Source of the DNA: DASRDU01 sp035560235
GTDB taxonomy: Bacteria > Acidobacteriota > Blastocatellia > RBC074
DNA length: 21,412 nucleotides
Direction: 5' to 3'
Assembly: GCA_035560235.1 (NCBI GenBank)
Contig: DATMAG010000094.1
Location: 1 to 21,412, forward strand
Part shown: piece after piece, positions 14,655-21,412 of the stretch
Layout: the number at the start of each line of letters is the position of its first letter
Position numbering within the stretch: position 1 is the stretch's first letter
Made by a program: the position numbers and the translations under genes
Notes under the pieces: model-generated
Seen by the model: the letters and a program-made list of their open reading frames with translations, nothing else
Told to the model about the DNA's origin: nothing
The model's database searches: none

Positions 14655-15934
14655 TGCGCGCCTCCGGCTTTGGGCGCGGTGTCAGACGCGCCTGACTGCG
14701 GCAGGCTGACAGCGGCGAGCGCAGGCAGCGAACACTGATGCTTCTTTATATCGCGGCTGATGTTTTTGAATTTGTTTGCTGCGTCGAAGTTCGCAAAGGT
14801 CGCTGCGCCGTTGTTCTCAAGGCAGATTTTTGCGTCAGCCATTGTGCCGGGTTTGCCGTCCTTCGGTTCGATCACGCCGTCATAAAGAATATCGGGCATC
14901 GGCTTGCCAACGGCTTTCATCACGGCGACGACGCCTTCAAGGCGCGTGTCGGGATTCTTTCCGCCGCCCGATATTTCATTGTCGTGAACATAGACATTCG
15001 CGACGAACGGATTGTAGCGCTTGTCCCTGATCGGTTCAGCGATGGCGCTGACGTAACCGAGGATGTGCAGGTTGGCAGTGTTGTTGTCTTTGATTTCGTT
15101 CTTGAAGACCTCAACGTTTTTGATCGCCATCACTGAAACGCCCAGGCCCGCAGGCAGGTTGTAAACGGTCATGCTTTTCGGCGCGATGTTGGGTGCGTTG
15201 TTGGCGATGACCTTGTTGTTGTAAACGCGCACGCGCTCGCCGCCCTGCACCGGCAGGTCAGGCAGATTGAAAACCAGAATGCCGCCGGAATTGCCGGTCG
15301 AAACGTTGTCGTAAACATCAACGTTTTTGCAGTTCTCGACTTCCATTCCGGCAACATTACCTTCGGCCTTGTTGCGGCGCATAATCGCATTCTCGGACTG
15401 GCCCAGGTAAAAGCCCGCGTCCGAAGCGCCTTTGACATACGAATCCTCAACCAGCACGTTTTTGCTTGTGACCGGATAGATGCCGTAAGGCCCGTTCTTT
15501 TCGCTCAGCGGGCCAGTCCATTCCACGCGCACGCGGCGAATCGTGACGTTGGTTGCGCCTTCGATCTTCAGACCGTCACCGGCGGCGTCTTCGATGGCGA
15601 GGTCTTCGATGGTGAAGTCATTCGCCTTGACGAGCATTCCGGCTGATCCGGCCTTCTGGCCCTTGAATGAAAGCACTGTCTTGTTCATCCCCTTGCCGCG
15701 AATCGTCAGGTTGTTGACGTTGTTCGAGAGCGTTTTATCGAACTGAAACTTTCCTTCGGGCAGTTCGATCACGCTGCCTGGTCTGGCGGCGATCAGTTCT
15801 TCCTGCAACTTCTTCATATCGGCAGGCGATGATTTCGCCGCCTGAGCCTTCTCAGGCGCAGTCGTCGCGCAGGCGCCTGCAAACAGGCTGCACGCCAGCA
15901 TAACAAGCACGAAAGTCACGGAATGTCTTTTCAT
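14651..15934 (-). CDS. Parallel beta-helix repeat protein, exported
   Basis: This 427-residue protein begins MKRHSVTFVLVMLACSLFAGACATT, a signal peptide with a lipobox-like AGAC, so it may be a lipoprotein. About residues 60-330 are right-handed parallel beta-helix repeats, typical of pectate-lyase-like folds: NVNNLTIRGKGMNKTVL, NVTIRRVRVEW, KNVLVEDSYVKGASDAGFYLG, VDVYDNVSTGNSGGI, VYVHDNEI. It resembles TIGR03805, which occurs next to the diheme cytochrome family encoded directly downstream. GGAGG precedes the ATG by six bases. Catalytic residues cannot be assigned. The pair may act together in the periplasm, for example electron transfer from a polysaccharide- or sugar-linked oxidation, which is inference. 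The C-terminus carries an extra hydrophobic and proline-rich tail. Confidence 0.85.
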   Translation of the reverse strand: MKRHSVTFVLVMLACSLFAGACATTAPEKAQAAKSSPADMKKLQEELIAARPGSVIELPEGKFQFDKTLSNNVNNLTIRGKGMNKTVLSFKGQKAGSAGMLVKANDFTIEDLAIEDAAGDGLKIEGATNVTIRRVRVEWTGPLSEKNGPYGIYPVTSKNVLVEDSYVKGASDAGFYLGQSENAIMRRNKAEGNVAGMEVENCKNVDVYDNVSTGNSGGILVFNLPDLPVQGGERVRVYNNKVIANNAPNIAPKSMTVYNLPAGLGVSVMAIKNVEVFKNEIKDNNTANLHILGYVSAIAEPIRDKRYNPFVANVYVHDNEISGGGKNPDTRLEGVVAVMKAVGKPMPDILYDGVIEPKDGKPGTMADAKICLENNGAATFANFDAANKFKNISRDIKKHQCSLPALAAVSLPQSGASDTAPKAGGAQ

Positions 15935-15954
15935 AATTATCCTCCGATTCAGGA

Positions 15955-16059
15955 AGAGAGATGACGGAACAAACGGAAAGAACGGAACAGACGGAAGAAC
16001 ACAGATACAGGCAGGCTTTCGTTTATTCCGTTATTTTCGTTTGTCGCAGTCATCTCTCT
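15955..16059. repeat. Second, diverged copy of the CGGAA/TTCCG palindrome
   Basis: Left part 15955-15999 and right part 16017-16059 form an imperfect inverted repeat with the same AGAGAGATGACGGAACAAACGG words as 9978-10085, and the same flanking TCAGGAAGAGAGA. It lies between the beta-helix gene and the cytochrome/copper gene, 20 bases past the latter's stop. It may terminate that gene. Confidence 0.6.
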
Positions 16060-16078
16060 GATGTCTGCTGACGCTGCT

Positions 16079-17329
16079 TCAGTTCCCGCTGCCGCTTGAA
16101 GTAGTGGCGGGTCTGGTGGCGGGAATGTAATCAAAGAACCCGTTCATCATCTCTTCCCAGGTCTGTTCACCAAAACGAACGGGCCGGGTCGGGTCGGGAT
16201 TCTGCGGGTTTCTGGTTGAATTGTCGTAATGCGCGATGGTTTCGATCCTGGTGCCTTTGGGAATGCGCACGGGTTTCTTCGGGTAGTAATAAACCTGCCA
16301 GCCGAAATCGTAGCGCGGCACTGAGAGCAGGGTCTCTACCCGCCCGTCAGGATAATGGGCGCGATAGGTGTAATCCCTGCCGCGCAGGTGCATGTGCGGC
16401 ATGAAGCTGACGATGTCAATGTCCTGATCGGCTGTCCACGAAGCCCTGACCTCGTGATTCTGCGCGCCTGCCGGAATTTCAAAGCGCGCGTCCCACGCCG
16501 CCGTTGTGGTGACGACCTTGTCAACCGGAGCCTTGGCGAACTTCAGACCGAGGATCGAACGATCCTTTGTCTCCTTGCCGCTCGGTGTGTAATGCATCTG
16601 AAAGACTATGTTCGATCCGGCCTTGATGAGTTTGGCTGTGCCGGGCTGCGCGATGAACGGAGTCATGCCAGGCGAGAGCGCGCCGAGCAGACCTTCACCC
16701 AGGTCATTTCCCTTTTTCGGTTTCGTCTGTCCTGGTTCACGAACATAAATGACGATGTGATGCACGACTGAGAGATTGCCCGCGCGGGCTTCCATGGCGG
16801 TGATGTATTTGTCCTCCCTGAAATTCGAGGGAACGGTGAAATACATATACGGGACAGTGCCCTGCGCCGGGACAGTGAACTCTTCGGGCATTTCAAAGAT
16901 GACATCGGGTTCGCCGATCTGCCAGCCTGAAGCGAATTTCGGCAGCGGCGGCAGGTCTTTCGGGTCGCCTTCCCTGGCGCCGCCATCAACCCACGCGATG
17001 ATCGTGTCAATGTCCTTTTGTGAAAGCCGCCGGTCATTGGCCCACTCGCCAATGTGCGGATCGGCGTGCCAGGGCGGCATCGAACGGTCAGCCACTTTTT
17101 CGCGGATGGATCTGGCCCAGGGCCGGACTTCTCTGTAACTCTGCAGGGACATCGGCGCGATTTCACCGGGCCGGTGACAACTCACACAGTTGTTGTAAAA
17201 GATGGGTGCAACGTCCTTACTGAAGGTTGGAGCGGATTTTTCGCCGCGCGCGCTGATCGGTGAAGTGCCGATCAGCGCCAGAGACAAACAGCTCAGCAGC
17301 GCCAGAACAAGCAGATGTGTACGTTTCAT
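16079..17329 (-). CDS. Cytochrome c fused to copper type II monooxygenase domains
   Basis: The 416-residue protein starts at ATG 17329, six bases after AGGAGG, and has a signal peptide (MKRTHLLVLALLSCLSLALIG). A cytochrome c domain follows (35-95) with CVSCH at 48-52 and likely axial methionine M84 in MPPWHAD. The rest resembles the peptidylglycine/dopamine-type copper monooxygenase: HH at 190-191 (VVHHIVIYV), H246 in FQMHYTP, H312/H314 in PHMHLRG, and a methionine near 394-395 in EEMMNGFFDY. These match the two copper sites (HH/H and HxH/M). The haem could feed electrons to copper, replacing ascorbate, which is inference. Such proteins are frequent in Acidobacteriota, and their substrate is unknown. 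It is followed on the same strand by the beta-helix/diheme cytochrome pair, suggesting a periplasmic redox cluster. Confidence 0.88.
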   Translation of the reverse strand: MKRTHLLVLALLSCLSLALIGTSPISARGEKSAPTFSKDVAPIFYNNCVSCHRPGEIAPMSLQSYREVRPWARSIREKVADRSMPPWHADPHIGEWANDRRLSQKDIDTIIAWVDGGAREGDPKDLPPLPKFASGWQIGEPDVIFEMPEEFTVPAQGTVPYMYFTVPSNFREDKYITAMEARAGNLSVVHHIVIYVREPGQTKPKKGNDLGEGLLGALSPGMTPFIAQPGTAKLIKAGSNIVFQMHYTPSGKETKDRSILGLKFAKAPVDKVVTTTAAWDARFEIPAGAQNHEVRASWTADQDIDIVSFMPHMHLRGRDYTYRAHYPDGRVETLLSVPRYDFGWQVYYYPKKPVRIPKGTRIETIAHYDNSTRNPQNPDPTRPVRFGEQTWEEMMNGFFDYIPATRPATTSSGSGN

Positions 17330-17773
17330 GTGACTCCTCCTGAAGCCTTGTGCAGACGGTGATTGAAGAGAGAGCAGAATCAATTATCACGTATCACGAA
17401 TAACCGAATGATTGCCCAGGCTCCTGGCCGAAGCTTCGCTTGCCTGTTCTTCTCAGGCAGTCTGTCGCCGATGAATTCAAAAATGACCTGCTTTACTTTT
17501 CGTCTGCTTTCGAAACTCTCTGCGCGTGGTGCGGAGCAGCTTCAGAATCTCAAAGGCGCGCGATTTTGACAACCTGATTTGAAGGGTCTTCCCGCTGAAT
17601 GGAGATTTTTTCTGAACCCGGATTCATTTCTGCTGCGCAGGCGAGCTGTCAGCCCGCCCCTTTGAAAAGTCATCCGGCAGGGTCAATAATTAGCCGGAAC
17701 CGCATTGAGCTGATCGGCGTTATCCCGCAGGAGGCTGGTCAGCAGGCTGGTCACTCAGACTCAGGTGAATTAT
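17330..17773. other. Intergenic region between divergent genes
   Basis: This 444-base gap separates the minus-strand cytochrome gene from the plus-strand zinc-ribbon gene. No gene is supported. AGGCTGGTCA is repeated at 17732-17741 and 17744-17753, 12 bp apart, about 20 bases upstream of the zinc-ribbon start. TATCACG is repeated near 17384-17398. No promoter boxes are clear. Confidence 0.5.
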
Positions 17774-18667
17774 ATGTTACGAAACTGCCCGGATTGTGAA
17801 CGTGATGCATCGCTCGGCGCGCGTTTCTGTCGCACCTGTGGCGGACGGCTGGTGCCGGAAAGCGAAGTGACAGCGGCGGACACGCGCCATTATTCTCCGG
17901 AACAGGCCGCCGCAGCGCAGCACGCCGCGCCCGCAGCCACGTTCCAGCCGCCCGATACTGCGCGCCTCTATCATCCGCCACAGGCTTATCCGCACAGCCT
18001 CGAGCGCCCCCGCAAAAGCTGGAAAGCGATCTGGATTACCATGACCATTCTGGTGCTGATGGTGATCGCCGGACTGGCCGTCACAGTGGTTACAGTTGCC
18101 AGGCGGGCTGCTGCGCGCAGGCCTGTCATCGTTCAGGTTCCTGCAGGCGGCATTCCCGAAGGTGTTCCTGTTCCGCCCGGTTTTCCCGGCGCGCCGCACC
18201 CGCCTCAGGGTCCGCCGCCACCACCCGGCACAGAGAAACAGTTGACAATCGAGGATCTCAAATACCCCGGCGCTGAGATTCAAAAACAGGTGAGCGTCAT
18301 GGGTCAGGAGATTGTCGAGATGACGACCGATGACGGAATGGATGAGGCAAAGGACCATTACAAAGAGGTCTTCGGCGATCAGGCGAATATCATTGAGAAC
18401 AAAAGTGAGGGTTCAGTGGTTTTCACGACTCAGAACGAACCTGTTTTAGTCGTGACCATCAAACCGGGGGCTGATGGGAAGCTGGAGATCAAAGCCATTC
18501 GCGCTGGTGTGTCCACGATCTTCCGGCAGAACGGAAGTCAGGCCGCTCCGCTGCGGGAAGAAATCCGCCGACAGGTTCAGGAATCCATCCGGCAGGCTCA
18601 GGAAGAAGCCCGGCGCGCGGCTGAAGACGCCCGCCGCGAAGCGGAACGCCGCCGACAGCAGCCCTGA
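17774..18667 (+). CDS. Zinc-ribbon membrane protein with coiled-coil tail
   Basis: The start ATG is at 17774, with AGGTG six bases upstream. A four-cysteine zinc ribbon opens the 297-residue protein (C5, C8, C19, C22: CPDC...CRTCG), followed by a low-complexity linker, one transmembrane helix at about 84-109 (AIWITMTILVLMVIAGLAVTVV), a Pro/Gly-rich linker (QVPAGGIPEGVPVPPGFPG), and a globular segment at 155-250 (QLTIEDLKYPGAEIQKQV...AIRAGVSTIF). It ends in a charged coiled coil (EEIRRQVQESIRQAQEEARR). The ribbon is probably cytoplasmic and the C-terminus periplasmic, by the positive-inside rule. This layout recalls the many zinc-ribbon single-pass proteins with no assigned role. I know no family for the globular part. 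Confidence 0.75.
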   Translation: MLRNCPDCERDASLGARFCRTCGGRLVPESEVTAADTRHYSPEQAAAAQHAAPAATFQPPDTARLYHPPQAYPHSLERPRKSWKAIWITMTILVLMVIAGLAVTVVTVARRAAARRPVIVQVPAGGIPEGVPVPPGFPGAPHPPQGPPPPPGTEKQLTIEDLKYPGAEIQKQVSVMGQEIVEMTTDDGMDEAKDHYKEVFGDQANIIENKSEGSVVFTTQNEPVLVVTIKPGADGKLEIKAIRAGVSTIFRQNGSQAAPLREEIRRQVQESIRQAQEEARRAAEDARREAERRRQQP

Positions 18668-19003
18668 TTACTTTCCGAAATCTTCGGGATACCAGATCAT
18701 CTCCATCGCCACGCCTTCAGCGCCTCTGGTGTAAAACGAAACCGTCCGGTCGCGGTGATGCTGGAGCGGACGGTTTTCAGCGGCGGCGGCGCGTTCCAGT
18801 TCTTCGAGGCTTTCCACCCGCACCGCAAAATGCGTCGGATGATGCGAGCCGGGGCCGAGCAGCGCAATCCCGACTCCGCGCTCATCGCGCACCATGCCCC
18901 AGTCTTCAAAACAGGCCTCGACATTGAACCCGAGCTGCCGGTAACGCTCGACATCGGCTGCCACGTTGACTGACTTGATTGCGACGTGATCCAGGTACTT
19001 CAT
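18668..19003 (-). CDS. Small VOC (glyoxalase-like) protein
   Basis: This 111-residue single-domain VOC protein starts YLDHVAIKSVNVAADVERYRQLGFNVEACFED. The metal-site candidates are H6 in LDHVAI, H58 in THFAVRV and E100 in VAMEMIWYPED. AGGAAGG lies just before the ATG. Proteins of this size work as dimers and include lyases, dioxygenases and antibiotic-binding proteins; the substrate is unknown. It ends exactly one base after the end of the zinc-ribbon gene on the opposite strand, so there is no room for a separate terminator. Confidence 0.8.
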   Translation of the reverse strand: MKYLDHVAIKSVNVAADVERYRQLGFNVEACFEDWGMVRDERGVGIALLGPGSHHPTHFAVRVESLEELERAAAAENRPLQHHRDRTVSFYTRGAEGVAMEMIWYPEDFGK

Positions 19004-19280
19004 AACTTCCTTCCTGCTTCAAAACTTTCAGACCATCGGATTAAGACTGTTTCGCCTGCGGTGTTCAGGCCCCGCCCGCTGAGAGTCGCGGCACAGTACC
19101 GCGACCGCCAGGAAGCGGACGAAACCGCGCTGTTATGTTTCATCATAACAGCGACCCGATAACAGTGAAAAGCAATGCTCTGCCCGGAGAAAGTTCAGCC
19201 CGAGCCTGAAACCCACAACGGGTCTGCTGATCGTTGCGGTTTCAGGCTCGGGCTGATAGTCAGGGAATGGACAGTCGGCC
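19004..19280. promoter_or_regulatory. Three-hairpin intergenic region
   Basis: Three perfect stems lie here: GTCGCGG/CCGCGAC (19085-19105, 7-base loop), CGCTGTTATG/CATAACAGCG (19128-19153, 6-base loop) and a 19-bp stem TCAGCCCGAGCCTGAAACC at 19195-19213 with its complement at 19238-19256, extended by a partly paired inner part. They lie between the DUF11 gene (ends 19281) and the VOC gene (starts 19003), both on the minus strand. The large stem could end the DUF11 transcript, though no T-run follows. Confidence 0.5.
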
Positions 19281-21412
19281 TCAACAGGACGGCCTGGCCA
19301 CAGGAACTGTCAGCACAGCCTTGTCATTCAGAGTGAGGGTGTGAAGGTTGTGTCCCTGACTATAAGAAGTCTGACTGCCGGAATTCGGATTGAAAGTGAT
19401 CATCGAACCGATGACCGGCGCATCATCATCAAGCCAGAGTTTGATCCAGCCAGAGCGGCCTGCCGAAATCGCATTCGTAAAGCCGCCAAAGATGCGCGGG
19501 AAGCTGTTCGACAGCAGCACTCGCGCCTGGCACTTTGCCTGATTTGCCGTAAAGCTGAATGCATCTTCGGTATCGTTATACAGGTAACCAAAAATGGCCC
19601 CCAATCCCGGAGCGCTGCGGTTGAGGTCACCTCCCGGGCGATTCAGAATCAGCATCGTTGAGTTTCCTTCGGCCCGGCTGACAATACTGTCCATCGCCAC
19701 CACACGCGGCAGACGGTTGTAATGCACTCCGTCAAACTTCAGATCTGCCTTGTTTGTCGTCTGATCGGTTCCTGCCGGGTCATAGACCAGAGCCGACACC
19801 GACACCGCCGCCAGGTTGGCTGCGTGCCCCGAAGCGAACTTCACATACGAATCGCCAACCAGGCAGTTGAATGATTTGGGCAGGCCGGTCAGACAATCAA
19901 CCGCCACCGCCACCAGATACCCGGTCGTGCCCGGATCAAAGTCAGCCGCCTGGAAGCTGACCGTCTGATTCGCTGTCAGACAGACATTGACGTCCGCGGC
20001 TGAACAGGTATCACCGTCAATAATGAACAGATGCACACAGACCTGATCCTGGTCTGAGGTGTTGGTGAGGTTGATCAGTGTATTTTCAATTGCCGGGTTG
20101 GACGCGCTCGAAGTGTAAATCGGGTAGATCAGCACCGATCCGCCCTTCTGATCGCTGGCCTCATCGCTGGCCGGGAACGGGAAGCCCTGATCCTGCGTCC
20201 TGTTCACACTGGTGCTGAAAGTTGCCGTGTTGTTGCTCAGATCAGGATCGGCCAGACAGTTGGCTGTCGCGATGGACGCCGTGTTGATGACCGTGCTGAT
20301 CGGATGTTTGTCAGGCACCAGTGCCACGATGCTTATCGTTCCGCTCGTCGGAGTTGTCGTCGCGCACTGGCTGGCCGCTCCCAATACACCGAGCGTGGCT
20401 TTCACTGTCGTGACATCGTTTGCTGTGGTGATTGCAAAGGTCGTCCCTGGCACAGTCGAAGTCGGTGTCCCCACAACCCTGAACCCAACTGGCAGTACAT
20501 CCGTCACCACAGTCCCGACACTTCCTGACGGGCCTCTATTTGAGAAGCTGAGGGTGCAGGTCACCTGCTGCCCCGGCGCGACCGGGTTCGGCGCCCCTGT
20601 CTTGCTGATTGCCAGATCAGCCTGTGCCTGCACCAGGGTGGTGGTAGTGGCGGCATTGTCTGATGGTTTCGGATCAGTCGTTTCAGAACTGGCCGTAGCC
20701 GTATTGGTCAGCGTCGTATTGCACGCCACTTCTGAACAGACCCGGACGACAATTGTAACCGTGCGCGTCACGCCCGGCGCGGTCAGCCCTGCCCACGTCG
20801 CTTTGACTATGCCATTCGCGCCAGCAGCAGGAGTAATCAGGGCTGATGAACCTGGCGCTGAAGCCGAGACAAAGACGGTCCCGGCTGGCAGCGGATCGCT
20901 GACCATCATATTGAGTGCCGCGCTCTGACCGTTATTGACCGCTGTGATTGTGTAAGTCAGCTCCCTGCCCGCGATCACCGGATCAGGCGTGTCAGTCTTG
21001 GCCGTGGCCAGGTCAGCCCGAAAGATCACGTTCACCGTGTCGCAGTAGTTTGTGTTATTCGCCGGGTCAGGATCGAAGGACATTGAACCGGCAGTCACGC
21101 AGTTTTTATAAGTGACCGGAGTCGGCTGTGGCGTCAGGGCATCCTGTCTGACCCGGAACCTGATGACTGCCGTCCCTGCCGGATGGGGCGTGCCATCAGG
21201 CTTTTTATCTGGCGCGAGCGCAGGCGCAGTGCAGGTAATCACGCCGCCTGAACCGACTGCATCCGGCGTGCAGACAAAGCCCGGAGCGCCGCTCAGATCA
21301 GGCACGGCGGCCAGCGTCTGGGATGGCGGCAGGGTGTCAGTCACGCTGACCATTGCGGCGGTACTCGGCCCGTTATTTGTGACTGTGATCGTGTAATCGA
21401 ATTCGGTGCCTG
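19281..21412 (-). CDS. DUF11 repeat secreted protein, N-terminus off the window
   Basis: The gene runs off the right edge; about 710 residues of its C-terminal part are visible, and the frame is open to the last base (GTEFDYTITVTNNGPSTAAMV). The first part carries at least three DUF11 Ig-like repeats, recognised by ADLATAKTDTPDPVIAGRELTYTI, ADLAISKTGAPNPVAPGQQ and the closing SDNAATTTT or DLSNNTATFS pattern. A long C-terminal domain of about 270 residues follows (GGSVLIYPIYTSSASNPAIENTLINLTNTS ... AVLTVPVARPSC), with many cysteines, which I associate with secreted DUF11 proteins of Blastocatellia. No LPxTG or obvious membrane anchor is seen at the C-terminus. Likely role: cell-surface or secreted matrix or adhesion protein. 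Start and signal peptide are outside the window. Confidence 0.8.
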   Translation of the reverse strand, partial: GTEFDYTITVTNNGPSTAAMVSVTDTLPPSQTLAAVPDLSGAPGFVCTPDAVGSGGVITCTAPALAPDKKPDGTPHPAGTAVIRFRVRQDALTPQPTPVTYKNCVTAGSMSFDPDPANNTNYCDTVNVIFRADLATAKTDTPDPVIAGRELTYTITAVNNGQSAALNMMVSDPLPAGTVFVSASAPGSSALITPAAGANGIVKATWAGLTAPGVTRTVTIVVRVCSEVACNTTLTNTATASSETTDPKPSDNAATTTTLVQAQADLAISKTGAPNPVAPGQQVTCTLSFSNRGPSGSVGTVVTDVLPVGFRVVGTPTSTVPGTTFAITTANDVTTVKATLGVLGAASQCATTTPTSGTISIVALVPDKHPISTVINTASIATANCLADPDLSNNTATFSTSVNRTQDQGFPFPASDEASDQKGGSVLIYPIYTSSASNPAIENTLINLTNTSDQDQVCVHLFIIDGDTCSAADVNVCLTANQTVSFQAADFDPGTTGYLVAVAVDCLTGLPKSFNCLVGDSYVKFASGHAANLAAVSVSALVYDPAGTDQTTNKADLKFDGVHYNRLPRVVAMDSIVSRAEGNSTMLILNRPGGDLNRSAPGLGAIFGYLYNDTEDAFSFTANQAKCQARVLLSNSFPRIFGGFTNAISAGRSGWIKLWLDDDAPVIGSMITFNPNSGSQTSYSQGHNLHTLTLNDKAVLTVPVARPSC

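Noticed and set aside
17363..17569. 68-residue plus-strand frame in the intergenic region
   Set aside because: No ribosome site, no domain, and composition like non-coding sequence.
20212..20928. 238-residue plus-strand frame rich in Val and Thr
   Set aside because: It is the complement of DUF11 repeats, whose biased codons leave the antisense frame open.

Overview
The window looks like a chromosomal segment of an Acidobacteriota-type bacterium, probably of the Blastocatellia. This is inference from gene content: a secreted DUF11 repeat protein with a characteristic long C-terminal domain, a Uma2 nuclease, a periplasmic cytochrome c fused to a copper monooxygenase, a beta-helix/diheme-cytochrome pair, and many palindromic repeats between genes. 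No rRNA, tRNA or CRISPR array was seen.

Region 1 (about 1-5400) is one minus-strand operon of a replicative mobile element (integrated plasmid, phage or satellite). In transcription order it holds an unrecognised first gene (frameshifted), an excisionase-like HTH protein, a short coupled leader ORF, a CHC2 zinc-finger primase segment, a toprim fragment, a P-loop helicase, a zinc-ribbon protein (frameshifted), a 130-residue unknown and an unknown running off the left edge. At least three reading-frame lesions lie here, and the toprim domain has apparently lost its acidic core, while almost all chromosomal genes to the right are intact. So the element is probably decaying. No integrase or attachment site is visible. 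The main novelty candidate is inside the helicase gene: 14 copies of GTGAAC/GTTCAC in 229 bp, in both orientations and mostly 9 or 12 bp apart, with a short matching cluster about 1.75 kb away at the other end of the same gene. It resembles an iteron-type origin embedded in the replication gene.

Region 2 (5621-9953, plus strand) is metabolic: a small secreted protein with a terminator, an alkylsulfatase-like metallo-beta-lactamase hydrolase, a closely following alpha/beta hydrolase, then a class III CoA-transferase. The order would suit hydrolysis and activation of an organic substrate, but the substrate is not known.

Region 3 (10101-13269, minus strand) has a Uma2 nuclease directly followed by a Tat-exported glycosylasparaginase, an amidase remnant, and a membrane-anchored VOC protein. 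Region 4 (13554-17329, minus strand) carries three exported proteins: the cytochrome/copper-monooxygenase, the beta-helix protein and its diheme cytochrome partner. Region 5 (17774-21412) has a zinc-ribbon membrane protein, a small VOC protein that meets it tail to tail with no gap, and the 3-prime part of the DUF11 protein.

The intergenic spaces hold striking inverted repeats: a perfect 33-bp pair, a 42-bp-arm element with a diverged second copy, a nested 116-bp palindrome, and a group of three hairpins before the last gene.
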